Assembly: GCA_020636535.1 (NCBI GenBank)
Contig: JACJXT010000013.1
Location: 248,001 to 312,000 of the forward strand
Direction of reading: 5' to 3'
Length of the DNA stretch: 64,000 bases
Origin: Chitinophagales bacterium
GTDB lineage: Bacteria; Bacteroidota; Bacteroidia; Chitinophagales; JADIYW01
The notes under the pieces were generated by a model. The model was not told the origin of the DNA, searched no databases, and saw only the letters and a list, made by a program, of their open reading frames with translations. Every line of letters starts with the position of its first letter. The first letter of the stretch is position 1. This document shows, in pieces, positions 25,683-34,140 of the stretch. A program made the translations under genes and the position numbers.

Positions 25683-28448
25683 ATGAGTAAAAATTTAACT
25701 AAAAATTTAGAATCGAATAATATTTTTATTAAAGGAGCGAAACAACACAATCTAAAAAATGTAGATGTAAGCATTCCAAGAAATAAATTAGTGGTAGTAA
25801 CTGGTGTTTCTGGTTCTGGTAAATCATCATTAACTATTGATACTTTATACGCAGAAGGTCAACGACGATATGTAGAGTCTTTGTCTGCCTATGCAAGACA
25901 GTTTTTAGATAGAATGGATAAACCTCAAGTAGATTACATCAAAGGTTTATCACCAGCAATTGCAATAGAACAAAAAACTACAACTGGTACTACAAGAAGT
26001 ACAGTTGGTACACTTACAGAAATATATGATTTTTTACGATTACTCTACGCAAGAGTAGGTAAAACTTATTCACCAATTTCTAATCAACAAGTAATAAAAC
26101 ATACGGTTCAAGATGTGTTAGATTTTATTTTTACTTTAGACGAAAATCAGAAAATACAAATATTAGCACCTTTGTTAGATGTAAGTGCTACAAAATTAGC
26201 AACACTACAAAAAGATGGTATTAGCAGATTATTGATTGATGATACTGTTGTTCAGTTATCAGAAGTACAAGAAAATATATCAAACAAAAATGTATTTATT
26301 TTAATTGATAGAGCCACTGCAAATGCTGCTGAAGAAAACAGACATCGTTTGGCAGATTCTATAAATTTGGCTTTTGTTTTAGGAAATGGTAATTGTGTAA
26401 TTGATATTCCTAATGACAAAAAATACGAATTCAACAACAAATTTGAATTAGATGGCATGTCGTTTGAAGAACCATCGCCACAGTTTTTTAACTTCAATTC
26501 GCCTTATGGTGCTTGTCCAACTTGCGAAGGTTTTGGAACTATTCTTGGTATCGATAAAGACTTGGTTATTCCTAACAAGAATTTGTCGGTGTATGAAGAT
26601 GCCGTAGTTGCTTGGAAAGGCGAAAGCATGAGTTGGTGGAAAAATCAATTCATAAAAGGAGCAAGTGCTATTGATTTTCCAATTCATAAATCCATTGCCA
26701 AATTAAGCAAAGAACAAAATGATATTTTATGGAATGGTGCAAAAGGTTTTTATGGCATCAATGCATTTTTTAAAGATGTAGAATCACAGACATATAAAAT
26801 TCAGTATCGAGTGCTGTTGTCTAGATATAGAGGAAGAACTGAATGCTACGATTGTAAAGGTAGCAGATTACGACCAGATTCTTTCTTTGTCAAAATCAAT
26901 CATCAAGCTATTGGCGATTTACTACAAATGAGTATCAAAGAATTATATCATTTTTTTAATGATTTGTTTTTAAACGAACACGATGAAAAAATTGCGAATC
27001 GTTTGTTAGTAGAAATCAACAATCGACTACAATTTATGATGGATGTTGGATTAGATTATCTTACACTCAACAGATTTAGCAATACACTAAGTGGTGGCGA
27101 AACACAACGAATTAATCTAACAAGAAGCTTAGGAAGCAACTTAACCAATGCATTGTATATTTTAGATGAACCAAGCGTTGGCTTACATCCACAAGATACT
27201 ACAAGACTTATTAAAGTATTACAATATTTAAGAGATTTAGGTAATACGGTAATTGTAGTAGAGCACGAAGAAGAAGTGATATTGCAAGCAGATTATTTAA
27301 TTGATGTTGGTCCTTTTGCTGGTTATTTAGGTGGCGAAATTGTCTATGCTGGCGATGCAAAAAAAATTAAACAAGCAGATACACTTACTACAAAATATAT
27401 TACAGAACAGCTACAAATTCCTATTCCAACAATAAAAGCTAAGCCAAGCAATTTTATTACTATAGAAGATGCTTATCTACACAATTTAAAAAGCATCAAT
27501 GTAAAAATTCCGCTACAAGCACTTACAGTTATTAGTGGTGTTTCTGGAAGTGGAAAAACAACTTTAGTGAAACAGATTTTATATCCTGCGATAAAAAGTG
27601 AATTAGAAGAAAAAACAACATTAAACGGACAGTTCAAATCTATCAGTGGATTTAAAAATCACATTCAAAAAATAGAATTTATAGACCAAAATCCAATTGG
27701 AAGAAGCTCAAGGTCAAATCCAGTTACCTATATCAAAGCTTACGATGCTATTAGAGATTTGTATAGCAAACAAGCATTGTCTAAAATAAGAGCATATCAA
27801 TCCAAACATTTTTCTTTTAATGTTGATGGTGGACGATGCGATGCTTGTAAAGGTGAAGGCGAACAGATTGTAGAAATGCAGTTTCTAGCAGATGTGCATT
27901 TAGAGTGCGAAGTATGTAAAGGCAAAAGATTTAAAGAAGAAATTTTAGAAGTAAAATACAAAGACAAAAACATTGCAGATGTTTTAGCACTAACTGTAGA
28001 TGAAGCTATTCTATTTTTTCAAGAAAAAAATGATATCCAAAAAAAGTTGCAACCTTTGCAAGATGTTGGATTAGGTTATATTAAACTCGGACAAAGCAGT
28101 AGCACGATTAGTGGTGGTGAAGCACAACGCGTTAAACTCGCTTCATTTTTAACTAAAGCCAATACCAAAGAAAAAATATTATTCATTTTTGATGAACCTA
28201 CTACTGGTTTGCATTTTCACGACATCAATAAATTGTTAGATGCTTTTTATGCTTTAATTCAAAACGGACATACAATTGTAGTCGTAGAACACAATTTAGA
28301 AGTCATAAAATGTGCCGACTGGATGATAGACTTAGGACCAAAAGGTGGTGACGAAGGTGGCAACTTGTGTTATCAAGGTAAACCAGAAGATAGCATAGCA
28401 AGTAAAACATCTATAACAGCACAATACTTAAAAAGTAAGTTTAAGTGA
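25683..28448 (+). CDS. uvrA: Excinuclease ABC subunit A
   Basis: UvrA is the dimeric DNA-damage-sensing ATPase of nucleotide excision repair. The protein has 921 residues from the ATG at 25683. Two ABC ATPase halves are complete: Walker A GVSGSGKSSL with the signature LSGGETQRINL and Walker B LYILDEPSVGLHP in the first; GVSGSGKTTL, ISGGEAQRVKLAS and LFIFDEPTTGLHF in the second. The C-terminal zinc finger is CDACKGEGE to CEVCKGKRF. In the first half one CxxC pair (ACPTCEGFG) and a second (CYDCKGSRL) are present. SAYARQFLDRMDKPQVDYIKGLSPAIAIEQ is the conserved N-terminal block. Organisms of this phylum often have a second uvrA; which copy this is cannot be said. Confidence 0.95.
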   Translation: MSKNLTKNLESNNIFIKGAKQHNLKNVDVSIPRNKLVVVTGVSGSGKSSLTIDTLYAEGQRRYVESLSAYARQFLDRMDKPQVDYIKGLSPAIAIEQKTTTGTTRSTVGTLTEIYDFLRLLYARVGKTYSPISNQQVIKHTVQDVLDFIFTLDENQKIQILAPLLDVSATKLATLQKDGISRLLIDDTVVQLSEVQENISNKNVFILIDRATANAAEENRHRLADSINLAFVLGNGNCVIDIPNDKKYEFNNKFELDGMSFEEPSPQFFNFNSPYGACPTCEGFGTILGIDKDLVIPNKNLSVYEDAVVAWKGESMSWWKNQFIKGASAIDFPIHKSIAKLSKEQNDILWNGAKGFYGINAFFKDVESQTYKIQYRVLLSRYRGRTECYDCKGSRLRPDSFFVKINHQAIGDLLQMSIKELYHFFNDLFLNEHDEKIANRLLVEINNRLQFMMDVGLDYLTLNRFSNTLSGGETQRINLTRSLGSNLTNALYILDEPSVGLHPQDTTRLIKVLQYLRDLGNTVIVVEHEEEVILQADYLIDVGPFAGYLGGEIVYAGDAKKIKQADTLTTKYITEQLQIPIPTIKAKPSNFITIEDAYLHNLKSINVKIPLQALTVISGVSGSGKTTLVKQILYPAIKSELEEKTTLNGQFKSISGFKNHIQKIEFIDQNPIGRSSRSNPVTYIKAYDAIRDLYSKQALSKIRAYQSKHFSFNVDGGRCDACKGEGEQIVEMQFLADVHLECEVCKGKRFKEEILEVKYKDKNIADVLALTVDEAILFFQEKNDIQKKLQPLQDVGLGYIKLGQSSSTISGGEAQRVKLASFLTKANTKEKILFIFDEPTTGLHFHDINKLLDAFYALIQNGHTIVVVEHNLEVIKCADWMIDLGPKGGDEGGNLCYQGKPEDSIASKTSITAQYLKSKFK

Positions 28449-28727
28449 TTATATTTGATTCTCATTCTAGAAAGTTTCGTAGTATAACAAAGAAGTTTAC
28501 CTAACTACCACAGGCAGATTAAGACTCTATTGTAAAAAAATGTAAGTAAGTTAAGAAAGACAATTTTGCTTTATTTTGTTTCTAACAATATTATATGAGT
28601 TGCTACTACCAATAAGCATACCTAATCTTTAGTAAAAAGGAAATTAATTCACAGAAAATTCAAAATTTAAAACTTTAGCAACTTAAAAGCTATTAATTTT
28701 GTTATTTAGACAAAGTCTTAATAAGCA

Positions 28728-28943
28728 ATGCGATTAAATAAAGCTAAAATAGGTGTCAATTATCAAGTAACAGAGTTTCAAGACTGTTTTATTGCTTGTA
28801 AACTAATGTCTATGGGAATTTTACCAGGAACTATTGTAAAAGTACTTAGAAAATCAGTTTTAGGTAGTACTTTCTATATAGAATACAATCAACAATTTAT
28901 TGCTATAAGAGCCAATGAGGCACAAGCTATATCTATCAACTAA
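28728..28943 (+). CDS. feoA: Ferrous iron transport accessory protein FeoA
   Basis: This is a 71-residue SH3-like FeoA protein with MRLNKAKIGVNYQVTEFQDC and the core LMSMGILPGTIVKVLRKSVLGSTFYIEYNQQFIAIRANEAQAI. It is cytoplasmic and interacts with FeoB. The stop codon is immediately followed by the TTG start of feoB with no gap, indicating translational coupling. No Fur box was identified in the 279 bases upstream, which otherwise show nothing recognisable. Confidence 0.93.
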   Translation: MRLNKAKIGVNYQVTEFQDCFIACKLMSMGILPGTIVKVLRKSVLGSTFYIEYNQQFIAIRANEAQAISIN

Positions 28944-31049
28944 TTGAAAAAAACATCTGTACATAAAGTCGCTTTAATTGGAAATCCTAATTCTGGAAAA
29001 TCTTCTTTATTTAATCAACTAACTGGCTTAAATCAAAGAATTGGCAATTTCCCTGGCGTAACAGTAGATAAAAAAACAGGTTATTTTGCTTATCAAAACA
29101 TAGATTTTGAAATTACCGATTTGCCTGGAACTTATAGCATGTATCCAAGTGCTTTAGATGAACAAGTAGTGATTGATGTTTTGTTAAACAAAGCACACAT
29201 CAATCATCCAGAAACTATAATTTATATTGTAGATGCTACTAACTTAGAAAGACATTTGTTATTGCTCTCGCAGTTAATTGATTTACAAATTCCTATTGTT
29301 GTTGCTGTTAATATGACTGATTTAGCACTTAAAAAAGGAATTAATGTAAATATTGAAAAACTGAGCACTATATTTAATGTACCATTTATTGCCATTAATG
29401 CTAGAAATGCAGTTGGAATTAATCTACTAAAAGATACACTAGTAGCAACTTTGTCTACCGAAAGTAAAGCCAAAAGCATTTATCAATTATCAACTCAAGA
29501 AGAACAAATTGCATCAACATTAGCCATAGATGATGATAACTCATATTATAAATTAATGCTATTACATCACTATAAAAAAATAAAATTTTTAGATGCAAAT
29601 ATTAAAAATAGAATAGAACAACATTTATCTAATAATAGTTTTGATAGCTTGGATATACAATTAGAAGAAATTTTAAGCAGATACAATCAACTTACACCAA
29701 TAGCACAACAAAGTATAGATATTAGTTTACCAAAATCAAACAAGCTTACTTATAAAATAGATAGCATACTAACACATCCTATAATTGGTCCTATATTATT
29801 TTTCTTGTTGATGTTGTTTACTTTTCAAGCAATATTTAGTTGGTCGGCGTATCCAATGGATTTTATAGACGAAAAAATGCTACAACTATCTAACTATATA
29901 AAAACGCATTTACCAAATAATTTATTGAGTCAATTACTCAGCGATGGAGTTATTCCAGGAATAACAGGTGTAATTATATTCGTTCCTCAAATATTTATTT
30001 TATTTTTATTAATAACTATTTTAGAAGAAGTAGGTTACATGGCAAGAGCTGTTTTCTTGTTCGATAGACTAATGCAACGATTTGGCTTAAACGGAAGAAG
30101 TATTGTAGCACTTATTTCTGGTGGTGCTTGTGCCATTCCTGCAATTATGAGCACTAGAACAATTAACAACTGGAAAGAACGACTAATTACTATTATGGTA
30201 ACACCTTTAATTAGTTGCTCTGCTAGAATTCCTGTTTTTGCTATATTAATTGCTTTTGTAATACCAAAAGGAAGTTGGTTGGGTTTTAATACACAAGCAC
30301 TGTTTTTTATGTTGTTGTATGTACTAGGAATTTTATCAGCACTAATTGCAGCATTTGTATTTAGCAAAATTTTAAAGTCATCACAAACATCTTATTTAAT
30401 GATGGAATTGCCAAGTTACAAAGTACCTTACTGGAAAAATGTAATTCAAGTATTGCTACAAAAACTAAGCAGTTTTGTATTTGGTGCAGGAAAAATTATC
30501 TTTTTAGTATCTATTATTTTATGGTTTTTAGCAAGCTTTAGTACAAAAAAAGGCAATGCAACACTAGCAACTTATAGCGAACAAGTAATGCAAAACCAAA
30601 CAAAATCTAAAAAAGAAAAAGACTTAATGATAAGTGCTAAGCAATTAGAAGTTTCTTTTGCAGGAAAAATTGGCAAAGCCATAGAACCAGTTATCAAACC
30701 ATTGGGCTACGATTGGAAAATTGGTATAGCACTCATTACATCGTTTGCCGCTAGAGAAGTTTTTGTTGGCTCTATAGCAACACTATATAGTATAGAACAA
30801 GATGCAAGCGATGCTACGATTAGAGAAAAACTATCTAAAGCTAAACATCAAGATACACAACAACCAGTATTTACAGTTGCCAGTGCATTGTCGTTATTAT
30901 TGTTTTATTTGTTTGCGATGCAATGTATGAGTACACTTGCTATTGTTAGAAAAGAAACGCAATCTTGGAAATGGCCAATTATACAATTTACTTACATGAC
31001 AGTACTAGCATATGGAGCAGCATTTTTAGCTTATCAAGTATTTAAATAG
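28944..31049 (+). CDS. feoB: Ferrous iron transporter FeoB
   Basis: FeoB imports Fe2+ across the inner membrane. The 701-residue protein starts with TTG directly after the feoA stop; the G1 motif GNPNSGKSSL begins about 12 residues in, so no later start is possible. The N-terminal G domain also has NFPGVTVDKKTG (G2), DLPGTYSMYP (G3) and NMTD (G4). A helical linker follows, and from about residue 270 the membrane domain with two Gate blocks: EVGYMARAVFLFDRLMQRFGLNGRS...GGACAIPAIMSTRTI and FAAREVFVGSIATLYSI. The final segment holds the CMSTLAIVRKETQSWKWP C-terminal block. No feoC is present. Confidence 0.97.
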   Translation: MKKTSVHKVALIGNPNSGKSSLFNQLTGLNQRIGNFPGVTVDKKTGYFAYQNIDFEITDLPGTYSMYPSALDEQVVIDVLLNKAHINHPETIIYIVDATNLERHLLLLSQLIDLQIPIVVAVNMTDLALKKGINVNIEKLSTIFNVPFIAINARNAVGINLLKDTLVATLSTESKAKSIYQLSTQEEQIASTLAIDDDNSYYKLMLLHHYKKIKFLDANIKNRIEQHLSNNSFDSLDIQLEEILSRYNQLTPIAQQSIDISLPKSNKLTYKIDSILTHPIIGPILFFLLMLFTFQAIFSWSAYPMDFIDEKMLQLSNYIKTHLPNNLLSQLLSDGVIPGITGVIIFVPQIFILFLLITILEEVGYMARAVFLFDRLMQRFGLNGRSIVALISGGACAIPAIMSTRTINNWKERLITIMVTPLISCSARIPVFAILIAFVIPKGSWLGFNTQALFFMLLYVLGILSALIAAFVFSKILKSSQTSYLMMELPSYKVPYWKNVIQVLLQKLSSFVFGAGKIIFLVSIILWFLASFSTKKGNATLATYSEQVMQNQTKSKKEKDLMISAKQLEVSFAGKIGKAIEPVIKPLGYDWKIGIALITSFAAREVFVGSIATLYSIEQDASDATIREKLSKAKHQDTQQPVFTVASALSLLLFYLFAMQCMSTLAIVRKETQSWKWPIIQFTYMTVLAYGAAFLAYQVFK

Positions 31050-31161
31050 TTTTTATCGGTTGATGTCAATCAGACATTTGTTAAAATTATTATTATGTTT
31101 GACGATAATCAAAAAAAGAAAAAATTAAAAACTTTTTTTAAACATTATTGTTTATCTTTAT

Positions 31162-31797
31162 ATGAGATTTGTGGCGGCAGTTAGCATACTATTATTTCTA
31201 GTTATTAGCTGTACCAATCAAACTAAAACTACTAAAAGCGAGAAGAAACTTATGCAAACAGAAAATTTACAAATTGCTACATTTGGTGGTGGTTGTTTTT
31301 GGTGTATTGAAACTATATTTCAGCAACTAAAAGGTGTTACTCGTGTTGAAAGTGGTTATAGTGGTGGACATAAGGAAAATCCTACTTACAAAGAAGTGTG
31401 TACTGGTACAACAGGACATGCTGAAGTAGTTCAAATATATTATGATGAAAATAGCATTAGCTTTGCTCAGCTGTTGAAAGTTTTTTTTACAGTACATGAT
31501 CCAACAACTCCCAACAGACAAGGCAATGACATAGGAACCCAATATCGTTCGGTAGTTTTTTACCATAACGAGACACAGAAATCATTGACCGAGCAAATTA
31601 TTAATCAACTTAATGAAGCAAAGGTATATCAAAATCCAATTGTAACAGCAGTTAGTCCGTTTGAAAAATTCTACAAAGCAGAAGATTATCATCAAGACTA
31701 CTACAATTTGAACCCTGAGCAAAGCTACTGCAAATTAGTCATCCAACCCAAAGTAGAAAAATTCGAAAAAATATTTAAGGAGTATATAAAAGAGTAA
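31162..31797 (+). CDS. msrA: Peptide-methionine (S)-S-oxide reductase, lipoprotein form
   Basis: MsrA reduces the S-epimer of methionine sulfoxide in damaged proteins. The 211-residue product carries a lipoprotein signal, MRFVAAVSILLFLVISC, with a lipobox Cys, then a spacer and the catalytic domain: ATFGGGCFWCIETIF with the nucleophilic Cys, VESGYSGGHKENPTYKEVCTGTTGHAEVV, FFTVHDPTTPNRQGNDIGTQYRS and YHQDYYNLNPEQSYC. The lipobox suggests it acts in the periplasm or at the outer membrane rather than in the cytoplasm. A candidate -7 box, TATCTTTA, lies directly upstream of the ATG. Confidence 0.95.
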   Translation: MRFVAAVSILLFLVISCTNQTKTTKSEKKLMQTENLQIATFGGGCFWCIETIFQQLKGVTRVESGYSGGHKENPTYKEVCTGTTGHAEVVQIYYDENSISFAQLLKVFFTVHDPTTPNRQGNDIGTQYRSVVFYHNETQKSLTEQIINQLNEAKVYQNPIVTAVSPFEKFYKAEDYHQDYYNLNPEQSYCKLVIQPKVEKFEKIFKEYIKE

Positions 31798-31873
31798 TAT
31801 AAGTAATTTATTATTTATTTATACTAAACAGCATTCAAAAATGCTTTATTCTATTGTATTATTTTACTTAATA

Positions 31874-32423
31874 ACCTGAGTTCGGTTTAAGAGATAACAG
31901 TAATTTAATTTATAAAATATATAAAATTGAACAATTATTGATATTGTAATTATTGACAACCAATTACTTAATCAATAAAGGGTCCACCATAATGAGAGAT
32001 AAAATTACTGAAGTTTTTCTTGTGCTGTCGGAAGTTTCCTTCCGACAATAAATAGCTACGCCTTGGTTCGTGTCCGCACGAAACGACTAATTAAAATACT
32101 CTAGTATAAAGGTAAGGTGGCGTGGCTACGCCACGCATTACTACTTATACCATTAGCTAATACAACTTAGTCCAAAAACTATCTATAAAAGGTTATGCCG
32201 CTACGCGGCATTTTTATATTGCTTTACTTTTTTCTAATGAGGTTAAACTGCTACGCAGTTTTTGTTTTATATTGGACTATTTTTTAACAAGTAATGGTAT
32301 TAAAAGCTAGTGCTAATAAAGTCGAAGTGCTACGCAATTATTAAGTTACTAAAATATTAAATTAATAATATTATAAATATAATATTTATAATATTTTTTA
32401 GTATTTAAAAACCGAACTCAGGT
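31874..32423. mobile_element. MITE-like element B (550 bp), abutting pdxH
   Basis: Perfect 15-bp inverted repeats, acctgagttcggttt at 31874-31888 and aaaccgaactcaggt at 32409-32423, bound a non-coding segment. Both are flanked by TA (31872-31873 and 32424-32425). The right TA touches the pdxH stop codon at 32426-32428. The ends match element A (14719-14932). The interior holds at least five hairpins (32026-32261). No transposase gene is inside. Confidence 0.78.
32026..32261. repeat. Array of hairpins within element B, several with a CTACG loop
   Basis: Five hairpins in a row: TGTCGGAAG/CTTCCGACA at 32026-32047; TTCGTG/CACGAA at 32067-32082; GCGTGG-CTACG-CCACGC at 32120-32136; ATGCCG-CTACG-CGGCAT at 32195-32211; AAACTG-CTACG-CAGTTT at 32245-32261. 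The last three keep a constant CTACG centre while the stem changes with full compensation. The fourth and fifth are followed by T-rich runs and could act as terminators. Confidence 0.75.
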
Positions 32424-32425
32424 TA

Positions 32426-33070
32426 CTACGGTGCTAGTCTAACTTTTTTCCACGAATTGTTTTCTAGTTGGTAAGCAACTCTATCGTGTAGTCGACTGCT
32501 TCTGCCTTGCCAGAATTCAAAATAAGTTGGTTCAACAATATAACCACCCCAATTATTTGGAAATGGAACTTCACTGTCTTGATATTGTTGCATTTTTTGG
32601 TCGAATAAATCGTCTAATATTCTTCGGTCTACAATTATTTTGCTTTGTGGAGATACTGTAGCTCCAACTTGACTGCCTTTTGGTCGGCTATAAAAATATG
32701 CTTTAGATTGAGTTTCGCTTATTTTCTTTACAGTACCTTCTATTCTTATTTGTTGTTGTGTATTTATCCACCAAAATAATAGCGACACTTTATTTGAAAA
32801 TGTCATTTCTTTTGCTTTATCACTCTCATAGTTGGTATAAAACACAAAACCTTCTATAGTAAATTCTTTTAATAAAACGGTTCTTACTTTTGGTTGTAAG
32901 TTTTCATCAACAGTTGCTAAACTCATAGCATTTGGTTCTATAACATTGGCTTTAATTGCATTATTTAACCAAGTGGCAAATTGTTCAAACGGACTATCAG
33001 CACATTGTTCTATTTCTAAGGAAGCAATACTGTAATCTTGTCTAAAATCTTGTAAATCTCTGTTTGGCAT
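32426..33070 (-). CDS. pdxH: Pyridoxamine 5'-phosphate oxidase
   Basis: This FMN-dependent enzyme oxidises PNP or PMP to pyridoxal 5'-phosphate. The 214-residue length is standard. Motifs: MSLATVDENLQPKVRTVLLKEF, GFVFYTNYESDKAKEM, the QQQIRIEGTVKKI segment, SRPKGSQVGA and the C-terminal FWQGRSSRLHDRVAY with the substrate-binding Arg. It overlaps pdxA by one base and is the last gene of a pepA-pdxA-pdxH run. The MITE-like element B begins two bases after its stop codon, so any native terminator has been displaced. Confidence 0.95.
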   Translation of the reverse strand: MPNRDLQDFRQDYSIASLEIEQCADSPFEQFATWLNNAIKANVIEPNAMSLATVDENLQPKVRTVLLKEFTIEGFVFYTNYESDKAKEMTFSNKVSLLFWWINTQQQIRIEGTVKKISETQSKAYFYSRPKGSQVGATVSPQSKIIVDRRILDDLFDQKMQQYQDSEVPFPNNWGGYIVEPTYFEFWQGRSSRLHDRVAYQLENNSWKKVRLAP

Positions 33071-34140
33071 TATCTATCTTCTTGATGTTCTGTAAACTCT
33101 GTTAATGGATTACTATGGTTCTGTTCGTATTCTGCTCTATTGTTATAAATATCTATTGCAGCATAAATGGCATTTCTAAAAGAAGTTTCATCTGCTACAC
33201 CTTTTCCTGCAATATCTTCTGCAGTTCCATGATCTGGCGATGTTCTTATAATGTCCATTCCTGCTGTAAAATTAATACCATTTTCTTGTGCCATTAGTTT
33301 AAATGGAATTAAACCTTGATCATGATACATCGCTAAAATTCCATCAAAACCAGCGTAATTGCCAGAACCAAAAAATCCATCTGCGGCATAAGGTCCAAAA
33401 ACTAACATATTTTCAGCTCTTGCTTGTAAAACTGCTGGATAAATAATATCAATTTCTTCACTACCAATAGTGCCTTTATCTCCTGCATGTGGATTTAAAG
33501 CCAACACTGCAATTTTAGGTTTACTGATTCCAAAATCATACATTAATGACTGATGCATTAATTTAATTTTTTTAAGAATTAAATCTTCTGTAATAGACGC
33601 AGCAACATCTTTTATTGATTTATGATTGGTAACCAAACCTACTTTCAATAAATCAGAAGTCATAAACATTAAATTGTTTTCAGACTTAAAGTACTGTTGT
33701 AAAAATTCAGTTTGTCCACTAAAATCTTTTTCATTTTGTTGCACCATGTGCTTGTTAATTGGAGCTGTAACCAAAGCATCAATTTGATTGTCTTGTAATG
33801 CTTTACAAGCTATTGCTAGTGATTTTAATGCAAAAGCACCAGTTTCTTTTGTTGGTTTACCAATATTAATATCAAACTCTTCTTCCCACGCAGGAAAAAT
33901 ATTTAGTGAGTTATGTGAAGTAGTTTCAAAATTTTTAATAGTAGTGTACTGAAACCTATCTAGTTTTAAAGCTTTCTTATAATAAGAAAATACTCTTGGA
34001 TTGGCAAAGACAACTGGTGTTGCCATTTTATAAATCCTTTCATCTGAAAAAGTTTTCATAATGATTTCAGGCCCTATTCCTGCTACATCACCGAGACTTA
34101 TTCCTATTTGTATTTTTTCTTTTTTTATTTTGTTGGACAT
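33070..34140 (-). CDS. pdxA: 4-hydroxythreonine-4-phosphate dehydrogenase
   Basis: It oxidises 4-phosphohydroxy-L-threonine in the deoxyxylulose-5-phosphate-dependent route to pyridoxine phosphate. The protein has 356 residues. Conserved blocks: GISLGDVAGIGPEIIMKTF at the start, ALVTAPINKHMVQ, FSGQTEFL, VGLVTNHKSI, LALNPHAGDKGTIGSEE, GPYAADGFF, DGILAMYHDQGLIPFK and NFTAGMDIIRTSPDHGTAEDIAG, with the metal-binding His residues. Its 5' end overlaps the 3' end of pepA by 53 bases; conserved PdxA sequence lies inside the overlap, so the overlap is genuine. PdxA and PdxH are consecutive-pathway enzymes for PLP. Confidence 0.95.
   Translation of the reverse strand: MSNKIKKEKIQIGISLGDVAGIGPEIIMKTFSDERIYKMATPVVFANPRVFSYYKKALKLDRFQYTTIKNFETTSHNSLNIFPAWEEEFDINIGKPTKETGAFALKSLAIACKALQDNQIDALVTAPINKHMVQQNEKDFSGQTEFLQQYFKSENNLMFMTSDLLKVGLVTNHKSIKDVAASITEDLILKKIKLMHQSLMYDFGISKPKIAVLALNPHAGDKGTIGSEEIDIIYPAVLQARAENMLVFGPYAADGFFGSGNYAGFDGILAMYHDQGLIPFKLMAQENGINFTAGMDIIRTSPDHGTAEDIAGKGVADETSFRNAIYAAIDIYNNRAEYEQNHSNPLTEFTEHQEDR

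Noticed and set aside
32026..32261. Hairpin array considered as a structured non-coding RNA
   Set aside because: The stems are independent local hairpins inside a MITE-like element, with no promoter or shared fold seen; kept as a repeat.
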